Below are positions 43,281 through 52,116 of a stretch of DNA of 64,000 bases, piece after piece. Origin of the DNA: Paraburkholderia tropica (GTDB taxonomy: Bacteria; Pseudomonadota; Gammaproteobacteria; Burkholderiales; Burkholderiaceae); the NCBI RefSeq assembly GCF_914484835.1, contig NZ_CAJZAR010000095.1, positions 1 to 64,000 of the forward strand. Reading direction: 5' to 3'. Made by a program: the position numbers and the translations under genes. Numbering within the stretch: the stretch's first letter is position 1; each line of letters begins with the position of its first letter. The notes under the pieces are model-generated. The model did no database searches. It had not been told where the DNA came from and saw nothing but the letters and a program-made list of their open reading frames with translations.

Positions 43281-45925
43281 ACCTGCCGAATTCGTCCTCG
43301 CCGTCTTCTAGCCCCGTTTCCTCCCGATCCACCACGCGCGCCGCCCCAGGCTGGGGCGACCTCGTGCGCCTCGCCGCGCGCATGACCGCGCGCGACTGGC
43401 GCGCCGGCGAACTGACGATGCTGCTGCTCGCGCTCGTGCTCGCGGTGGCCGCGCTCGCGAGCGTGGGTTTTCTCGCCGATCGCCTGCAACGCGGACTGGA
43501 GCGCGACGCGCGCCGCATGATCGCCGCCGATTTCATCGTGCGCGCCGATCATCCCGTCGATCCGGCGTTCGCGCGCGAAGCGCAGTCGCTCAAGCTGCAA
43601 ACCGCCAATACGGCGATTTTCCCGAGCATGGTGAGCGCGGTCGGCGATGGGGCCGGCGCCTCGGGTGTCCCGAATGCCGCTTCGGCCGCGCAGACGCCCA
43701 CGCGGCTCGCGGCGGTGAAATCGGTGTCGGCGGGCTATCCGCTGCGCGGCGCGCTGCGCATAGCGAGCGGCCCCGGCGCGCCCGATCACGCGGCGCAGGG
43801 CATTCCGCCGTCCGGCACCGTCTGGGTCGACGATCAACTGCTCGACGCGCTCAAGGTCCACGTCGGCAGCCAGGTGCGCGTCGGCACACGCACGTTCACG
43901 ATCGGCGCGCTCATCACGCGCGAACTCGACCGTGGCTTCTCGTTCGTCAACTTCTCGCCGCGCCTGATGCTCAACGAGGCCGATCTCGCCTCGACCGGCC
44001 TGACGGGCTACGGCAGCCGCGTGACGTATCGCCTGCTGGTGGCGGGCGCGGATCCGGCCGTCGCGCAGTTCGCGCAATTCGCGCACGCGCGCGTCGATGG
44101 CGGCAAGATGCGCGGCGTCGGCCTCGAATCGCTCCAGGACGGCCAGCCGCAGGTGCGCCAGACGCTCGACCGCGCGCGCCACTTCCTCACGCTCGTCTCG
44201 CTCTTGACCGCCTTGCTCGCGGCCGTGGCGATCGCGATGGCCGCGCACCGTTACACGCGCCGTCACCTCGACGGCTGCGCCGCGATGCGCTGCCTCGGCG
44301 CGAGCCAGCGCACGCTGCGCACGCTGTTCGTGCTCGAATTCGCGGGCCTCGGACTGGTGGGCGGCGCAATCGGCGTGGCGCTCGGTTACGCGGGCCATCT
44401 CGCGCTGCTCGCGTGGCTCGGCACCTTGATCGACGTCGCGCTGCGGTATCCGGGGCCGATGCCCGCGCTCGAAGGCGTCGCGGCCGGGCTGGTCCTGCTG
44501 CTCGGCTTCGCGCTGCCGCCGCTGTTGCCGCTCACGCGCGTGCCGCCGGTGCGCGTGCTGCGCCGCGAGTGGGGCGACGAAAGCCGCACGGCGTGGGCCG
44601 CGTACGCGGTCGGCATCGCGCTGTTCGCGGGGCTGCTCGTGATCGCGGCGGGCGAGGTGAAGCTCGGCGGCATCGTCGCGGGTGGTTTCGCACTCGGCCT
44701 GCTGGTGTTCGCGGCGCTCGCACGTCTCGCGCTGTGGGGCGCGGCGCGCATCGCGCGCAGCCAGCGCAACGGTCTGGAGGCACGCGCGGGCGTGGGCTGG
44801 CGCTACGCGCTGGCGTCGCTCGAACGGCGGCCCGGCGCGAGCGCGCTGCAGATCACCTCGCTCGCGATCGGGCTGATGTGTCTGCTGCTGATCGCCATGA
44901 CGCGCAACGATCTGATCGAAGGCTGGCGCAAATCGACGCCGCCCGACGCGCCCAACGAATTCCTCATCGACATCCAGCCCGACCAGCGCGACGCGGTGGC
45001 CGCGTGGCTCTCGCAGCACGGCGTCGCGAGTCCCGATCTGGAGCCGATGGTGCGCGGCCGCCTCATCAGCATCAACGGCAAGCCGGTCGATCCGGCGCAG
45101 TACAAGAGCGAGGACGCGCGCCGTCTCGTCGACCGCGAATTCAATCTCTCGTACACGACGCAACTGCCCGACGACAACCGCATCGAGGCGGGCCAGTGGT
45201 ACGGCGAGACGAGCGCGCCGCAACTGTCGATCGAGCAGGGCCTCGCGAAGATCCTCAACGTGAAGCCCGGCGACGTGCTGACCTTCGACGTGACCGGGCT
45301 CGAAGTGACCGCGCCCGTGACGAGTCTGCGCAAGCTCGACTGGGGCTCGTTCAAGGTCAACTTCTTCGTGCTGATGCCGCCCGCGCTGCTGCACGATTTT
45401 CCGGCCACCTTCATCACGAGTTTCCATCTGCCCGACGCGCAACGTAACGTGGTGGACGGGTTGGTCGCGAAGTACCCGAACGTGACGGCCATCGACGTCG
45501 GGCCGATTCTCGCGCAGATCCAGCGCGTGCTCGAACAGGTGATCGGCGCGGTGCAGTTCCTCTTTATCTTCACGCTCGCGGCGGGCGTGCTGGTGCTCTA
45601 TGCGGCGCTCGCGGGCACGCGCGACGAGCGCATGCGCGAGTCGGCGCTGTTGCGTGCGCTGGGCGCGTCGCATCGGCAGGTGAGGTCGGTGCAGATCGCG
45701 GAGTTCGTCGCGGTGGGCGCGCTCGCCGGACTGATGGCGGCGGTCGGCGCGCAGGCCGTGGGCTACGTGCTGGCCACGCGCGTGTTCGATTTTTATCTCG
45801 CCTTCGATCCGTGGCTCATTCCCGCGGGCATCGCGGCGGGCGTGGCGTGCGCGGGCGTGGGCGGCTGGGTCAGTCTGCGTCACGTGCTGGCGCGGCCCGC
45901 GCTGCAATCGCTGCGGGACGCGTGA
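43277..45925 (+). CDS. FtsX-like ABC transporter permease (YbbP type), no ATPase partner
   Basis: 882 residues from TTG 43277. Layout: one N-terminal helix (LTMLLLALVLAVAALASVGFLA), a large periplasmic domain, a helix cluster near residues 300-450, a second periplasmic domain, and three C-terminal helices in an FtsX domain (FIFTLAAGVLVLYAALAG; MRESALLRALGAS; the end VLARPALQSLRDA). This matches YbbP-type MacB-like permeases, which with the ATPase YbbA move lipids or lipoproteins. The TTG overlaps the TGA of the DUF4126 gene, with GCGGAG upstream; the first ATG is at residue 36. No ATPase gene lies next to it. Confidence 0.85.
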   Translation: MNLPNSSSPSSSPVSSRSTTRAAPGWGDLVRLAARMTARDWRAGELTMLLLALVLAVAALASVGFLADRLQRGLERDARRMIAADFIVRADHPVDPAFAREAQSLKLQTANTAIFPSMVSAVGDGAGASGVPNAASAAQTPTRLAAVKSVSAGYPLRGALRIASGPGAPDHAAQGIPPSGTVWVDDQLLDALKVHVGSQVRVGTRTFTIGALITRELDRGFSFVNFSPRLMLNEADLASTGLTGYGSRVTYRLLVAGADPAVAQFAQFAHARVDGGKMRGVGLESLQDGQPQVRQTLDRARHFLTLVSLLTALLAAVAIAMAAHRYTRRHLDGCAAMRCLGASQRTLRTLFVLEFAGLGLVGGAIGVALGYAGHLALLAWLGTLIDVALRYPGPMPALEGVAAGLVLLLGFALPPLLPLTRVPPVRVLRREWGDESRTAWAAYAVGIALFAGLLVIAAGEVKLGGIVAGGFALGLLVFAALARLALWGAARIARSQRNGLEARAGVGWRYALASLERRPGASALQITSLAIGLMCLLLIAMTRNDLIEGWRKSTPPDAPNEFLIDIQPDQRDAVAAWLSQHGVASPDLEPMVRGRLISINGKPVDPAQYKSEDARRLVDREFNLSYTTQLPDDNRIEAGQWYGETSAPQLSIEQGLAKILNVKPGDVLTFDVTGLEVTAPVTSLRKLDWGSFKVNFFVLMPPALLHDFPATFITSFHLPDAQRNVVDGLVAKYPNVTAIDVGPILAQIQRVLEQVIGAVQFLFIFTLAAGVLVLYAALAGTRDERMRESALLRALGASHRQVRSVQIAEFVAVGALAGLMAAVGAQAVGYVLATRVFDFYLAFDPWLIPAGIAAGVACAGVGGWVSLRHVLARPALQSLRDA

Positions 45926-46027
45926 AGCGTGAAGCATGAAGTGGTCGTGCGCGGCGGCGTTTGTTTTGAGCCGGTGCCGTTCGCGCACGTTCCGTTATAG
46001 GATGCCGGTGCTTCTCACGCCGACACC

Positions 46028-46498
46028 ATGACCACCGACTCGACTGACTCGACCCGCGCCGCGGCCGCGCCGCCGCTGCGCTTTCTCGACACCTATCTCG
46101 CCGCGCTGCTCGCGCGCGCGAGTGCGCTCATCTCCGACGAATTCCACGCCACGCTCGCGCGCAAGAAGATTCCGGCGCTGCAATGGCGCGTGCTCGCGTG
46201 TCTGTCCGATGGCCCGTTGCCGATGGGCGATCTCGGCCGCCTGATCCTCGCCAAGCAACCGACCGTGAGCAAGCTGATCGACCGCATGGAAGCGGCGGGG
46301 CTGGTCGCGCGTCAGGACGATCCCGCGAGCCGCCGACGCACGCTCGTTGCGCTCACGCCTTCGGGCCGCGCGCTCGCGGCGGAGCTGATCGCGCTGGCGC
46401 TGGAGCACGAGGCGTCGGTGCTGCTGCCGTTTCCGCCCGAGTCGGCGAAGCTGTTCGTCGAGATGCTGCGTCAGTTGATCGAGCAGCATTCGAAGTAA
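46028..46498 (+). CDS. MarR-family transcriptional regulator
   Basis: 156 residues. Winged-helix fold with ALQWRVLACLSDGPLPMGDLG, recognition helix ILAKQPTVSKLIDRMEAAGL and wing RQDDPASRRRTLVALT, typical of MarR dimers that respond to aromatic acids or CoA thioesters. It converges with the catabolic cluster on the minus strand (gap 44 bases) and is a candidate regulator of it, though this is only positional. An alternative is control of the upstream permease genes. ATG 46028; weak ribosome-binding site. Confidence 0.87.
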   Translation: MTTDSTDSTRAAAAPPLRFLDTYLAALLARASALISDEFHATLARKKIPALQWRVLACLSDGPLPMGDLGRLILAKQPTVSKLIDRMEAAGLVARQDDPASRRRTLVALTPSGRALAAELIALALEHEASVLLPFPPESAKLFVEMLRQLIEQHSK

Positions 46499-46542
46499 CG
46501 CACCGACTTTCGCCTGCGCCCGATCGCCTTCGGCACGCCGCG

Positions 46543-47295
46543 TTACAGCGCGAGACTGCCCGTGCTCGTGCCGCCGCACACATAGAGCGTTTGACCCGTG
46601 ACGAAGCCGTTTTCCGGCGCCGCGAAGAACATCGCGGCGCGCGCGATGTCGTCGGGCTGGCCGAGGCGGCCGACCGGAATGCCAGCTGCGATCTGCGCGA
46701 CCTTGGGACTGTCGGCGGGGACCACCGCATGGAACATGTCGGTCTGCACCGGGCCGGGCGCGATGGCGTTCGCGGTCACGCCGAGCGGCCCGAGTTCGAG
46801 CGCCCACGTGCGCACGAGGCCGAGCATGCCCGCCTTGGTCGCCGAATACGCGGTGCGCGTGGCGAGCCCGAGCGCCGCGCGCGACGAGATCAGCACGAGC
46901 CGTCCGAAATGCTGCGCGCGCATCGCGGGCAGCATGGCCTGGGCGAGCGCGATGGGCGCATCGAGATGCAGATGCGCGAGCGCGAGCAGGTCGTCGTGCG
47001 TGACCTCGGGCAGCAACGCCGCGCGGATCACGCCCGCGTTGTGCACGAGCGTGGTGGGCGCGTGGCGCGCGGCGACCTCGGCGGCGGCCGCGCGTGTGGC
47101 GGCGGCGTCGCAGAGATCGACTTCGACGGTGTGCAAGCGCGCGTGGCCCGGCGCGTCGGCGCGCAGATCGAGCGAGATCACTTCGTAGCCCGCTTCGAGC
47201 AGATGCTCGACGATGGCGCGGCCGATGCCCGCGTTGCCGCCCGTAACGAGGGCGGCGCGGTGCGACGTGGCGTGTTGGCTCATGGCAGCAGTCAT
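46543..47295 (-). CDS. Short-chain dehydrogenase of the dioxygenase cluster
   Basis: 250 residues, classical SDR. Cofactor loop TGGNAGIGRAIVEHLL, NNAG-like HNAGV, catalytic Ser in ISSRAALG and YxxxK in AYSATKAG; C-terminal GQTLYVCGG. In Rieske dioxygenase pathways an SDR of this type re-aromatises the cis-dihydrodiol; in a CoA pathway it could be a 3-hydroxyacyl dehydrogenase. It is the last gene of the minus-strand unit; its ATG 47295 lies one base after the ligase stop. ATG 47283 is an alternative start. Confidence 0.87.
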   Translation of the reverse strand: MTAAMSQHATSHRAALVTGGNAGIGRAIVEHLLEAGYEVISLDLRADAPGHARLHTVEVDLCDAAATRAAAAEVAARHAPTTLVHNAGVIRAALLPEVTHDDLLALAHLHLDAPIALAQAMLPAMRAQHFGRLVLISSRAALGLATRTAYSATKAGMLGLVRTWALELGPLGVTANAIAPGPVQTDMFHAVVPADSPKVAQIAAGIPVGRLGQPDDIARAAMFFAAPENGFVTGQTLYVCGGTSTGSLAL

Positions 47296-47296
47296 A

Positions 47297-48937
47297 TCAG
47301 TCCTGGCGTTTTTTCAGGGCACGCGTATCGATGCAGCGCGAGCTGCCGGGCAAGGTGCGCGCGAGTTCCTTGAGCGCGGCGCGCTGCACTTTCTGCGTGC
47401 CGGTGAGCGGCAGCGCATCGACGAACGCGACGTAACCGGGCGCCTTGAAGTAGGCGAGCTGCGCGAGACACAGCTGCGCGAGTTCGGCGGCGAGCGGCGC
47501 GGCGGCTGCGTCGGCGACGGTTTCGCGCGCGATCACGCAGGCGAGCACTTCGTCGCCGCGCACGGCGTCGGGCGTCGCGGCCACGGCGACGTCGGCCACG
47601 CGTGGATGCTTGCGCAGCACGCTCTCGACCTCGACCGCCGAGATGTTCTCGCCGCTGCGCCGGATCACGTTCTTCTTGCGATCGACGAAATAAAGCTGGC
47701 CGTTGGCGTCCTGCCGGACGATGTCGCCGGTATGGAACCAGCCGCCTTCCCATGCGGCGGCCGTTGCTTCGGCATCCTTGAGATATTCGCGGAAGAAGCC
47801 GCGGCGCGGATGTTCGCCGCTCGCGCGCACGAGCAGTTCGCCGGGCGTGTTCACACTGACGTCGCGCCCGTCGTCGCCGACGATGCGCACGTCGAGCGCC
47901 GCTTCGGGCTTTCCGAAACACGACTGGCCGATATGACGCGGCTCGCGGTTGGCGATCACCACGGCGCCCGCGCCGGTTTCGGTCATCGCCCAGGCTTCGA
48001 GCAGGGGCAGGCCGAAGCGCGTTTCGAACGGCGCGTGCAGCGTTTTATCGACGCCCGCGCCGAAGCCGAAACGCACCGCATGTTCGCGGTCCTGTGCGCT
48101 TTCGGGCGCGCCGAGCAGCATCGCGGGCATCACGCCGAGATAGTGGACGATGCTCGCGCGCGCGGTCCGCACGCTGGCCCACCACGTTCGCGGATGAAAG
48201 CGGTCGAGCGCGACGATCGCGCCGCCCGCGAGGATCATCGCCATGGTCGAATAGGCCATCGCGTTCATGTGCGTCATCGGCAGCGGTGTGACGAGGCGCT
48301 CGACGCCGGGACGCAGCGCGCACAAGCCGCCGATGCCGTTGTACCACTCGCCCGCGAGCAGGAAATATTCGTTGGGCAGCACGCACGCTTTCGGGCGGCC
48401 CGTCGTGCCCGAGGTGTAGAGCAGGGCGCATTCGGTGTCGGCGTCGGGCGTGGCGGCTTCGGCTGACGTGGCCGCGCGCGCGATCGTTGCGGAATCGGCT
48501 TCGCAGATCGAGACACTGCGTTGCGCCGCGAGCGCCGCCGCGTGCAGATCGGCGTGACGCGCGGCGGGCGCGACGGCGAGATCGAGTTCGCTGTGGCCCG
48601 TGATGTACTCGAGTTCGGCGGCGCGCAATTCGGTCGAGAGCGGCACGACCGAGACGCCGAGCGCGTTGAGCGCGAGCCAGTGCAGGAAAAACGCGGGCCG
48701 GTTTTCGAGCATCAGTCCTGCGCGATGACCGGCGCCGAAGCCCGCTTCGCGATAGCGCGCGGCGAGCGCGTCGACGCGTGCGAGCGCTTCGCCGTAGCGC
48801 AGCGTTTGCGCGTCGATGCCGTAGATCGCAGCGGTTTCGGGCAGCACGACGAGAAAATCGTGATCGGGCCAACGCGCGGCGCTGGAGGCGAAGGCCGCAT
48901 AAACGCTGGCGTGGCGAGACGTATCGGATGAAATCAA
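47297..48937 (-). CDS. AMP-forming acyl/aryl-CoA ligase
   Basis: 546 residues, ANL superfamily. Phosphate loop YTSGTTGRPKACVL, A-motif MTETGAGAV, hinge GDIVRQDANGQLYFVDRKKN and catalytic Lys in GTQKVQRAALK are all present. It activates a carboxylic acid as its CoA thioester through an acyl-AMP. The closest-feeling subgroup is the carnitine/aromatic-acid CoA ligases, but the substrate pocket cannot be read. The start is TTG at 48937 (then ISSDTSRHASVY), with GAGG just upstream overlapping the stop of the beta-subunit gene. It indicates that the substrate or a product of the dioxygenase pathway is a carboxylic acid. Confidence 0.88.
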   Translation of the reverse strand: MISSDTSRHASVYAAFASSAARWPDHDFLVVLPETAAIYGIDAQTLRYGEALARVDALAARYREAGFGAGHRAGLMLENRPAFFLHWLALNALGVSVVPLSTELRAAELEYITGHSELDLAVAPAARHADLHAAALAAQRSVSICEADSATIARAATSAEAATPDADTECALLYTSGTTGRPKACVLPNEYFLLAGEWYNGIGGLCALRPGVERLVTPLPMTHMNAMAYSTMAMILAGGAIVALDRFHPRTWWASVRTARASIVHYLGVMPAMLLGAPESAQDREHAVRFGFGAGVDKTLHAPFETRFGLPLLEAWAMTETGAGAVVIANREPRHIGQSCFGKPEAALDVRIVGDDGRDVSVNTPGELLVRASGEHPRRGFFREYLKDAEATAAAWEGGWFHTGDIVRQDANGQLYFVDRKKNVIRRSGENISAVEVESVLRKHPRVADVAVAATPDAVRGDEVLACVIARETVADAAAAPLAAELAQLCLAQLAYFKAPGYVAFVDALPLTGTQKVQRAALKELARTLPGSSRCIDTRALKKRQD

Positions 48938-48945
48938 GGCGCGCC

Positions 48946-49434
48946 TCACAGGAACAGTTGCACGGACGGCAGCGCCGCGTCGCAGTTGAGCAGATCGACG
49001 CGCTTTTCGCGGATGCGCAGCGCGCCGTCCCGCTCGACGACGTGATGGCGCACGATGCCCGTGAACACCAGTTGCTCGTCGCCGCGCGCTTCGGCGTAGA
49101 AGAACGGTGTGCGCAGGCGATAGCCGTCGGCGTCGGCGGATTCGATTTCGGGGCGCTGCATGACGTGCTGGCAACGGCTCTCGGGCTGCTGCGAAAACGC
49201 ACGCGGCTGCTTGAGGCGTTCGATGCGCAGCTTGAGCAGCAAGCGGTCCTCGTACATCAGCGAGGCGTGATTCAGGCCGTCCTGCTGGCCGTGCGCGAGC
49301 GGTATCCAGTAGAGGCCGTCTTCGGCGAACAGCGTGTACCAGGCGTCGAACTGCTTGTCGTCGATGAGGCGCGCCTCGCGATAGACGAAGTCGGCGAGCG
49401 TGTCGCGCAGCGCGGGATCGTGGGCGTGGGTCAT
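48946..49434 (-). CDS. Aromatic-ring-hydroxylating dioxygenase beta subunit
   Basis: 162 residues, NTF2-like fold. Family segments: DFVYREARLIDDKQFDAWYT, LFAEDGLYWIPLAHGQ, MYEDRLLLKLRIERLKQ, and a C-terminal REKRVDLLN with VQLFL end. Beta subunits are structural and help set substrate range in alpha3beta3 dioxygenases. ATG 49434 overlaps the alpha stop by four bases (ATGA), the usual coupling. Confidence 0.92.
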   Translation of the reverse strand: MTHAHDPALRDTLADFVYREARLIDDKQFDAWYTLFAEDGLYWIPLAHGQQDGLNHASLMYEDRLLLKLRIERLKQPRAFSQQPESRCQHVMQRPEIESADADGYRLRTPFFYAEARGDEQLVFTGIVRHHVVERDGALRIREKRVDLLNCDAALPSVQLFL

Positions 49435-50783
49435 CGCGGGGTTCCTGTTTGCTGGGGCTGCGCTTGTGACGTCGCTTGCGGCTCCATATGCCGCGCCCAG
49501 GCGCGGAACTGGTTGCGCATCGAGATTTCGCTCGTGCCGTTCACGGTGAGATCGGCGGCTTGCGCTTCGTCCGCGCGATAGTCGCGATGCAGGCTCACCC
49601 AGTCGTTGCCGTTGGCCGCGAGCCCTTCCTGGATCGCGCGATACGCGTGCAGATCGTCGTGGCCCACGACCGACATCGGCGAATTGATCAGCCGCGAGTA
49701 GGTGAGCGTGCGTTGCAGCAGCGCGTCGGGCGCGCCCTTGAGGCGGAAGGTCCACGACTCGATCAGCGTCTTGTCGGGCGCGATCGGACGCACGACGCGG
49801 ATCGCCTGAATCGCGCCCTTGATCGTGAGGCTCGGGTAATAGACGGTGTTGTGGCGCGCGGTGCCGAGCACCTGTTTCGCCTTCTCCTCGCCCCACGCGG
49901 CGATCAGTTGCTGCTCGTAGTCGGGCACGGACGCGTAGCTCGAATGAATCGAGAAGTTCACGCCCGTATAGCTGTGGCCGTGCTCGAATACGCGCACGCC
50001 CATGCCGTCGAAGAAGCCGTAATCGGAGACGAAGGGCACGAACTGCTCGATCGCCATCGGCTTCGGTTCGTCGGCGGGTTTGCCTTCCCAGAGTTGCTTC
50101 GCCGTGCCCGCCGACGACTCGTGCGCCACCATCGGATGCATCGTGTCGTTGAGATTCTCGACGAACATCTTCCAGTTGCAGTTGTGCACGTAGCGCAGAC
50201 AGCCGCCCGCGATTTCGAGTTCGCCTTCGGGCGAGCGGTCTGCCATGTTGTCGATGGACGACAGCGAAGCGCCGAAATACTCGCTGAACGTGGGGCCTTC
50301 ATCGGCGAGCCGCACGAACACGAAGCCGCGATAGATCTCGACGTTCGCGACCGCCTTCAGACCTTGCCCCGAGGGACAGTCGGAAAGACGTGTGCCTTCG
50401 TAGCCGTTCTTCAGCGGAATCGCGAGCGGCTTGCCGTCGGTTTTATAGGTCCACGCATGATAAGGACAGCGGAAGAATTTCCCCGTGTTGCCGCTCGGCG
50501 CGCTGACGAGTTTCGCGCCCTTGTGCGCGCAGCGGTTCATCAGCACGCGTACGCCGCCGTTCGCCTCGCGCACCATCACGAGCGGCTGGCGCGCGATGTC
50601 GACGGTGAGGTAATCGCCCGCATCGGGCACCTGGCTCGTGTGGCCGAGATACACCCACGTGCGGCTGAACAGCCGCTCCATTTCGAGGTCGAAAATTTCC
50701 TGATCCAGATAGACGTCGCGATGAACCTGATCGGGTTCGACGAGCGCGGCGAGCGCTGCGGCGTCTTCGCGATAGCGGGGCAT
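49431..50783 (-). CDS. Aromatic-ring-hydroxylating dioxygenase alpha subunit (Rieske)
   Basis: 450 residues. Rieske [2Fe-2S] ligands are C85, H87, C106 and H109. The catalytic non-haem iron site shows D213-x2-H216-x4-H221 in LNDTMHPMVAHESS, where D213 is the residue that bridges electron transfer. The enzyme dihydroxylates an aromatic ring using O2 and electrons from the reductase. The sequence type is that of benzoate/anthranilate/cumate-like terminal oxygenases with a beta subunit. ATG 50783 (MPRYREDAAAL) follows AAGGAGCC. It is between the reductase and beta genes. The native substrate is unknown. Confidence 0.93.
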   Translation of the reverse strand: MPRYREDAAALAALVEPDQVHRDVYLDQEIFDLEMERLFSRTWVYLGHTSQVPDAGDYLTVDIARQPLVMVREANGGVRVLMNRCAHKGAKLVSAPSGNTGKFFRCPYHAWTYKTDGKPLAIPLKNGYEGTRLSDCPSGQGLKAVANVEIYRGFVFVRLADEGPTFSEYFGASLSSIDNMADRSPEGELEIAGGCLRYVHNCNWKMFVENLNDTMHPMVAHESSAGTAKQLWEGKPADEPKPMAIEQFVPFVSDYGFFDGMGVRVFEHGHSYTGVNFSIHSSYASVPDYEQQLIAAWGEEKAKQVLGTARHNTVYYPSLTIKGAIQAIRVVRPIAPDKTLIESWTFRLKGAPDALLQRTLTYSRLINSPMSVVGHDDLHAYRAIQEGLAANGNDWVSLHRDYRADEAQAADLTVNGTSEISMRNQFRAWARHMEPQATSQAQPQQTGTPR

Positions 50784-50828
50784 GCGGGGCTCCTTGGCGT
50801 GGGCGTTTGTGTTTGTGTCTGCGTTGGC

Positions 50829-50860
50829 GTGACGCGTGAGTGACGCGCGAGTGACGCGTT
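50829..50860. repeat. 11-base tandem repeat between reductase and alpha-subunit genes
   Basis: GTGACGCGTGA (50829), GTGACGCGCGA (50840) and a partial third copy (50851), ending at the reductase stop codon. Confidence 0.9.
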
Positions 50861-51871
50861 TCAGGCGTCGATGACGAGGCGCGCCGCGCGGGCGCGCGAG
50901 ACGCAGATGTGCATGACCTTGCCCGCGCGCTTTTCGGCTTCGCTCAGGCAGTAATCGCGGTGATCGACGTCGCCTTCGATCACGCCGACCTGGCAGACGC
51001 CGCATTCGCCGCGCTTGCAGTCGTAGAGCGGATCGAGTCCGGCGTCGAGCATCGCATCGAGAATCGATTGCGCGGGCGCGACGCTCAGCGTCATGCCGGA
51101 CTGACGCAACTCGACTTCGAAATGTGCGTCGCCGGATTTCGGCGCGGCGGCGGCGAACAACTCGGAGCGGATGCGCTCGCGCGGCCAGCCTTGCGCCGTC
51201 GCCTGCGCGATCGTCGCGTCGATCAGGCCTTGCGGGCCGCAGACGTAGAGCGGCTGGCCCGGCGTCAGCGAGGCGAGCAGGCGGGTGAGGTCGAAGCGAT
51301 GCGCGGCGTCGGTTTCATCGTCGCCGTAGAGGTGGAGCGCGTCGCCCGCGAGCGTGCGCAGGGCATCGACGAAAGCAAGCTGCGCGATCGAGCGGCCCGT
51401 GTAGTGCAGTGCGTAGCGATGTCCGCGCGACGTGAGTTCGGCGGCCATCGAAGCGATCGGCGTGATGCCGATGCCGCCCGCGATCAGCACGGCGTCGTCG
51501 CGTCCTGCTGGCGCATCGTCGAGCGCGAAGGCGTTGACGGGTAACGCGATGCGCAGCGTGTCGCCCGCGCGGACCTGCGTGTGCATCCAGCGCGAGCCGC
51601 CCGCGCCGCTGTTCTCGCGGCGAACCGCGATCAGGTAACTTTCAGGCGCGGTGACCGAGGGTGCGAAGTCGATCAGCGAATAGGCGTTCCATGCGCCGCC
51701 GCCGGGCGTTTGCACCTGCACGCGCAGATGCGCGCCCGCGCGGTAAGCGGGCAGCGTGTGGCCGTCGGCGGCGCGCAGGCGAAAGGCGGTGACGTGTGCG
51801 GTGAGCGGCTCGACGGTCTCGACGATCATATCGAGTATTTCGGCATCCTGAAGGATGGACGCGGCACTCAT
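50861..51871 (-). CDS. Dioxygenase reductase, VanB/phthalate reductase type
   Basis: 336 residues. Order: flavin-binding domain (residues 1-105, with RAGAHLRVQV and YSLIDFAP), NAD domain (AGGIGITPIASMAAEL; CGPQGLID) and a C-terminal plant-type [2Fe-2S] domain with cysteines in CKRGECGVC and a fourth at DYCLSE. This order is that of class IA reductases such as phthalate dioxygenase reductase and vanillate demethylase VanB; benzoate reductases have the ferredoxin first. It passes electrons from NADH to the Rieske centre. ATG 51871 has AAGGAGCC upstream. First gene of the minus-strand unit. Confidence 0.92.
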   Translation of the reverse strand: MSAASILQDAEILDMIVETVEPLTAHVTAFRLRAADGHTLPAYRAGAHLRVQVQTPGGGAWNAYSLIDFAPSVTAPESYLIAVRRENSGAGGSRWMHTQVRAGDTLRIALPVNAFALDDAPAGRDDAVLIAGGIGITPIASMAAELTSRGHRYALHYTGRSIAQLAFVDALRTLAGDALHLYGDDETDAAHRFDLTRLLASLTPGQPLYVCGPQGLIDATIAQATAQGWPRERIRSELFAAAAPKSGDAHFEVELRQSGMTLSVAPAQSILDAMLDAGLDPLYDCKRGECGVCQVGVIEGDVDHRDYCLSEAEKRAGKVMHICVSRARAARLVIDA

Positions 51872-52008
51872 ATCGAGGCTCCTTGCGCGGCGGCGCTGCG
51901 GTGGAACGGGCTGCATGTCATGGGGCGTCTCCTGCCCCTCGCTCGTTCGGCGAGGGGGCGGTCGTCGGCGAAATTCCGGTTCTTCGAATCCCGGGTGTGG
52001 CCCGCTTA

Positions 52009-52063
52009 GGTATAAACCCTTTAGATTCGAAAATATGAAAATTCATGTGTTTTATTGGATAAT
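52009..52063. promoter_or_regulatory. A+T-rich divergent control region with an inverted repeat
   Basis: In the 245-base spacer between the reductase (-) and thiolase (+) genes. ATGAA-AA-TTCAT (52035-52046) is a 5-base-arm inverted repeat; GATAAT (52058-52063) is a -10 candidate for the plus-strand genes and minus-strand TATACC (from GGTATA at 52013-52018) one for the dioxygenase unit. The A+T-richness stands out from the rest of the window and marks this as the shared promoter. Confidence 0.5.
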
Positions 52064-52116
52064 GAAAAAAACCGGCTGTCAAGGCGGATGCGCCCGAGGC
52101 CAGAACAGGAGGTTCC

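Noticed and set aside
43271..45988. 905-codon minus-strand frame opposite the permease gene
   Set aside because: Antisense shadow; the plus strand encodes a clear FtsX-type permease with conserved membrane helices.
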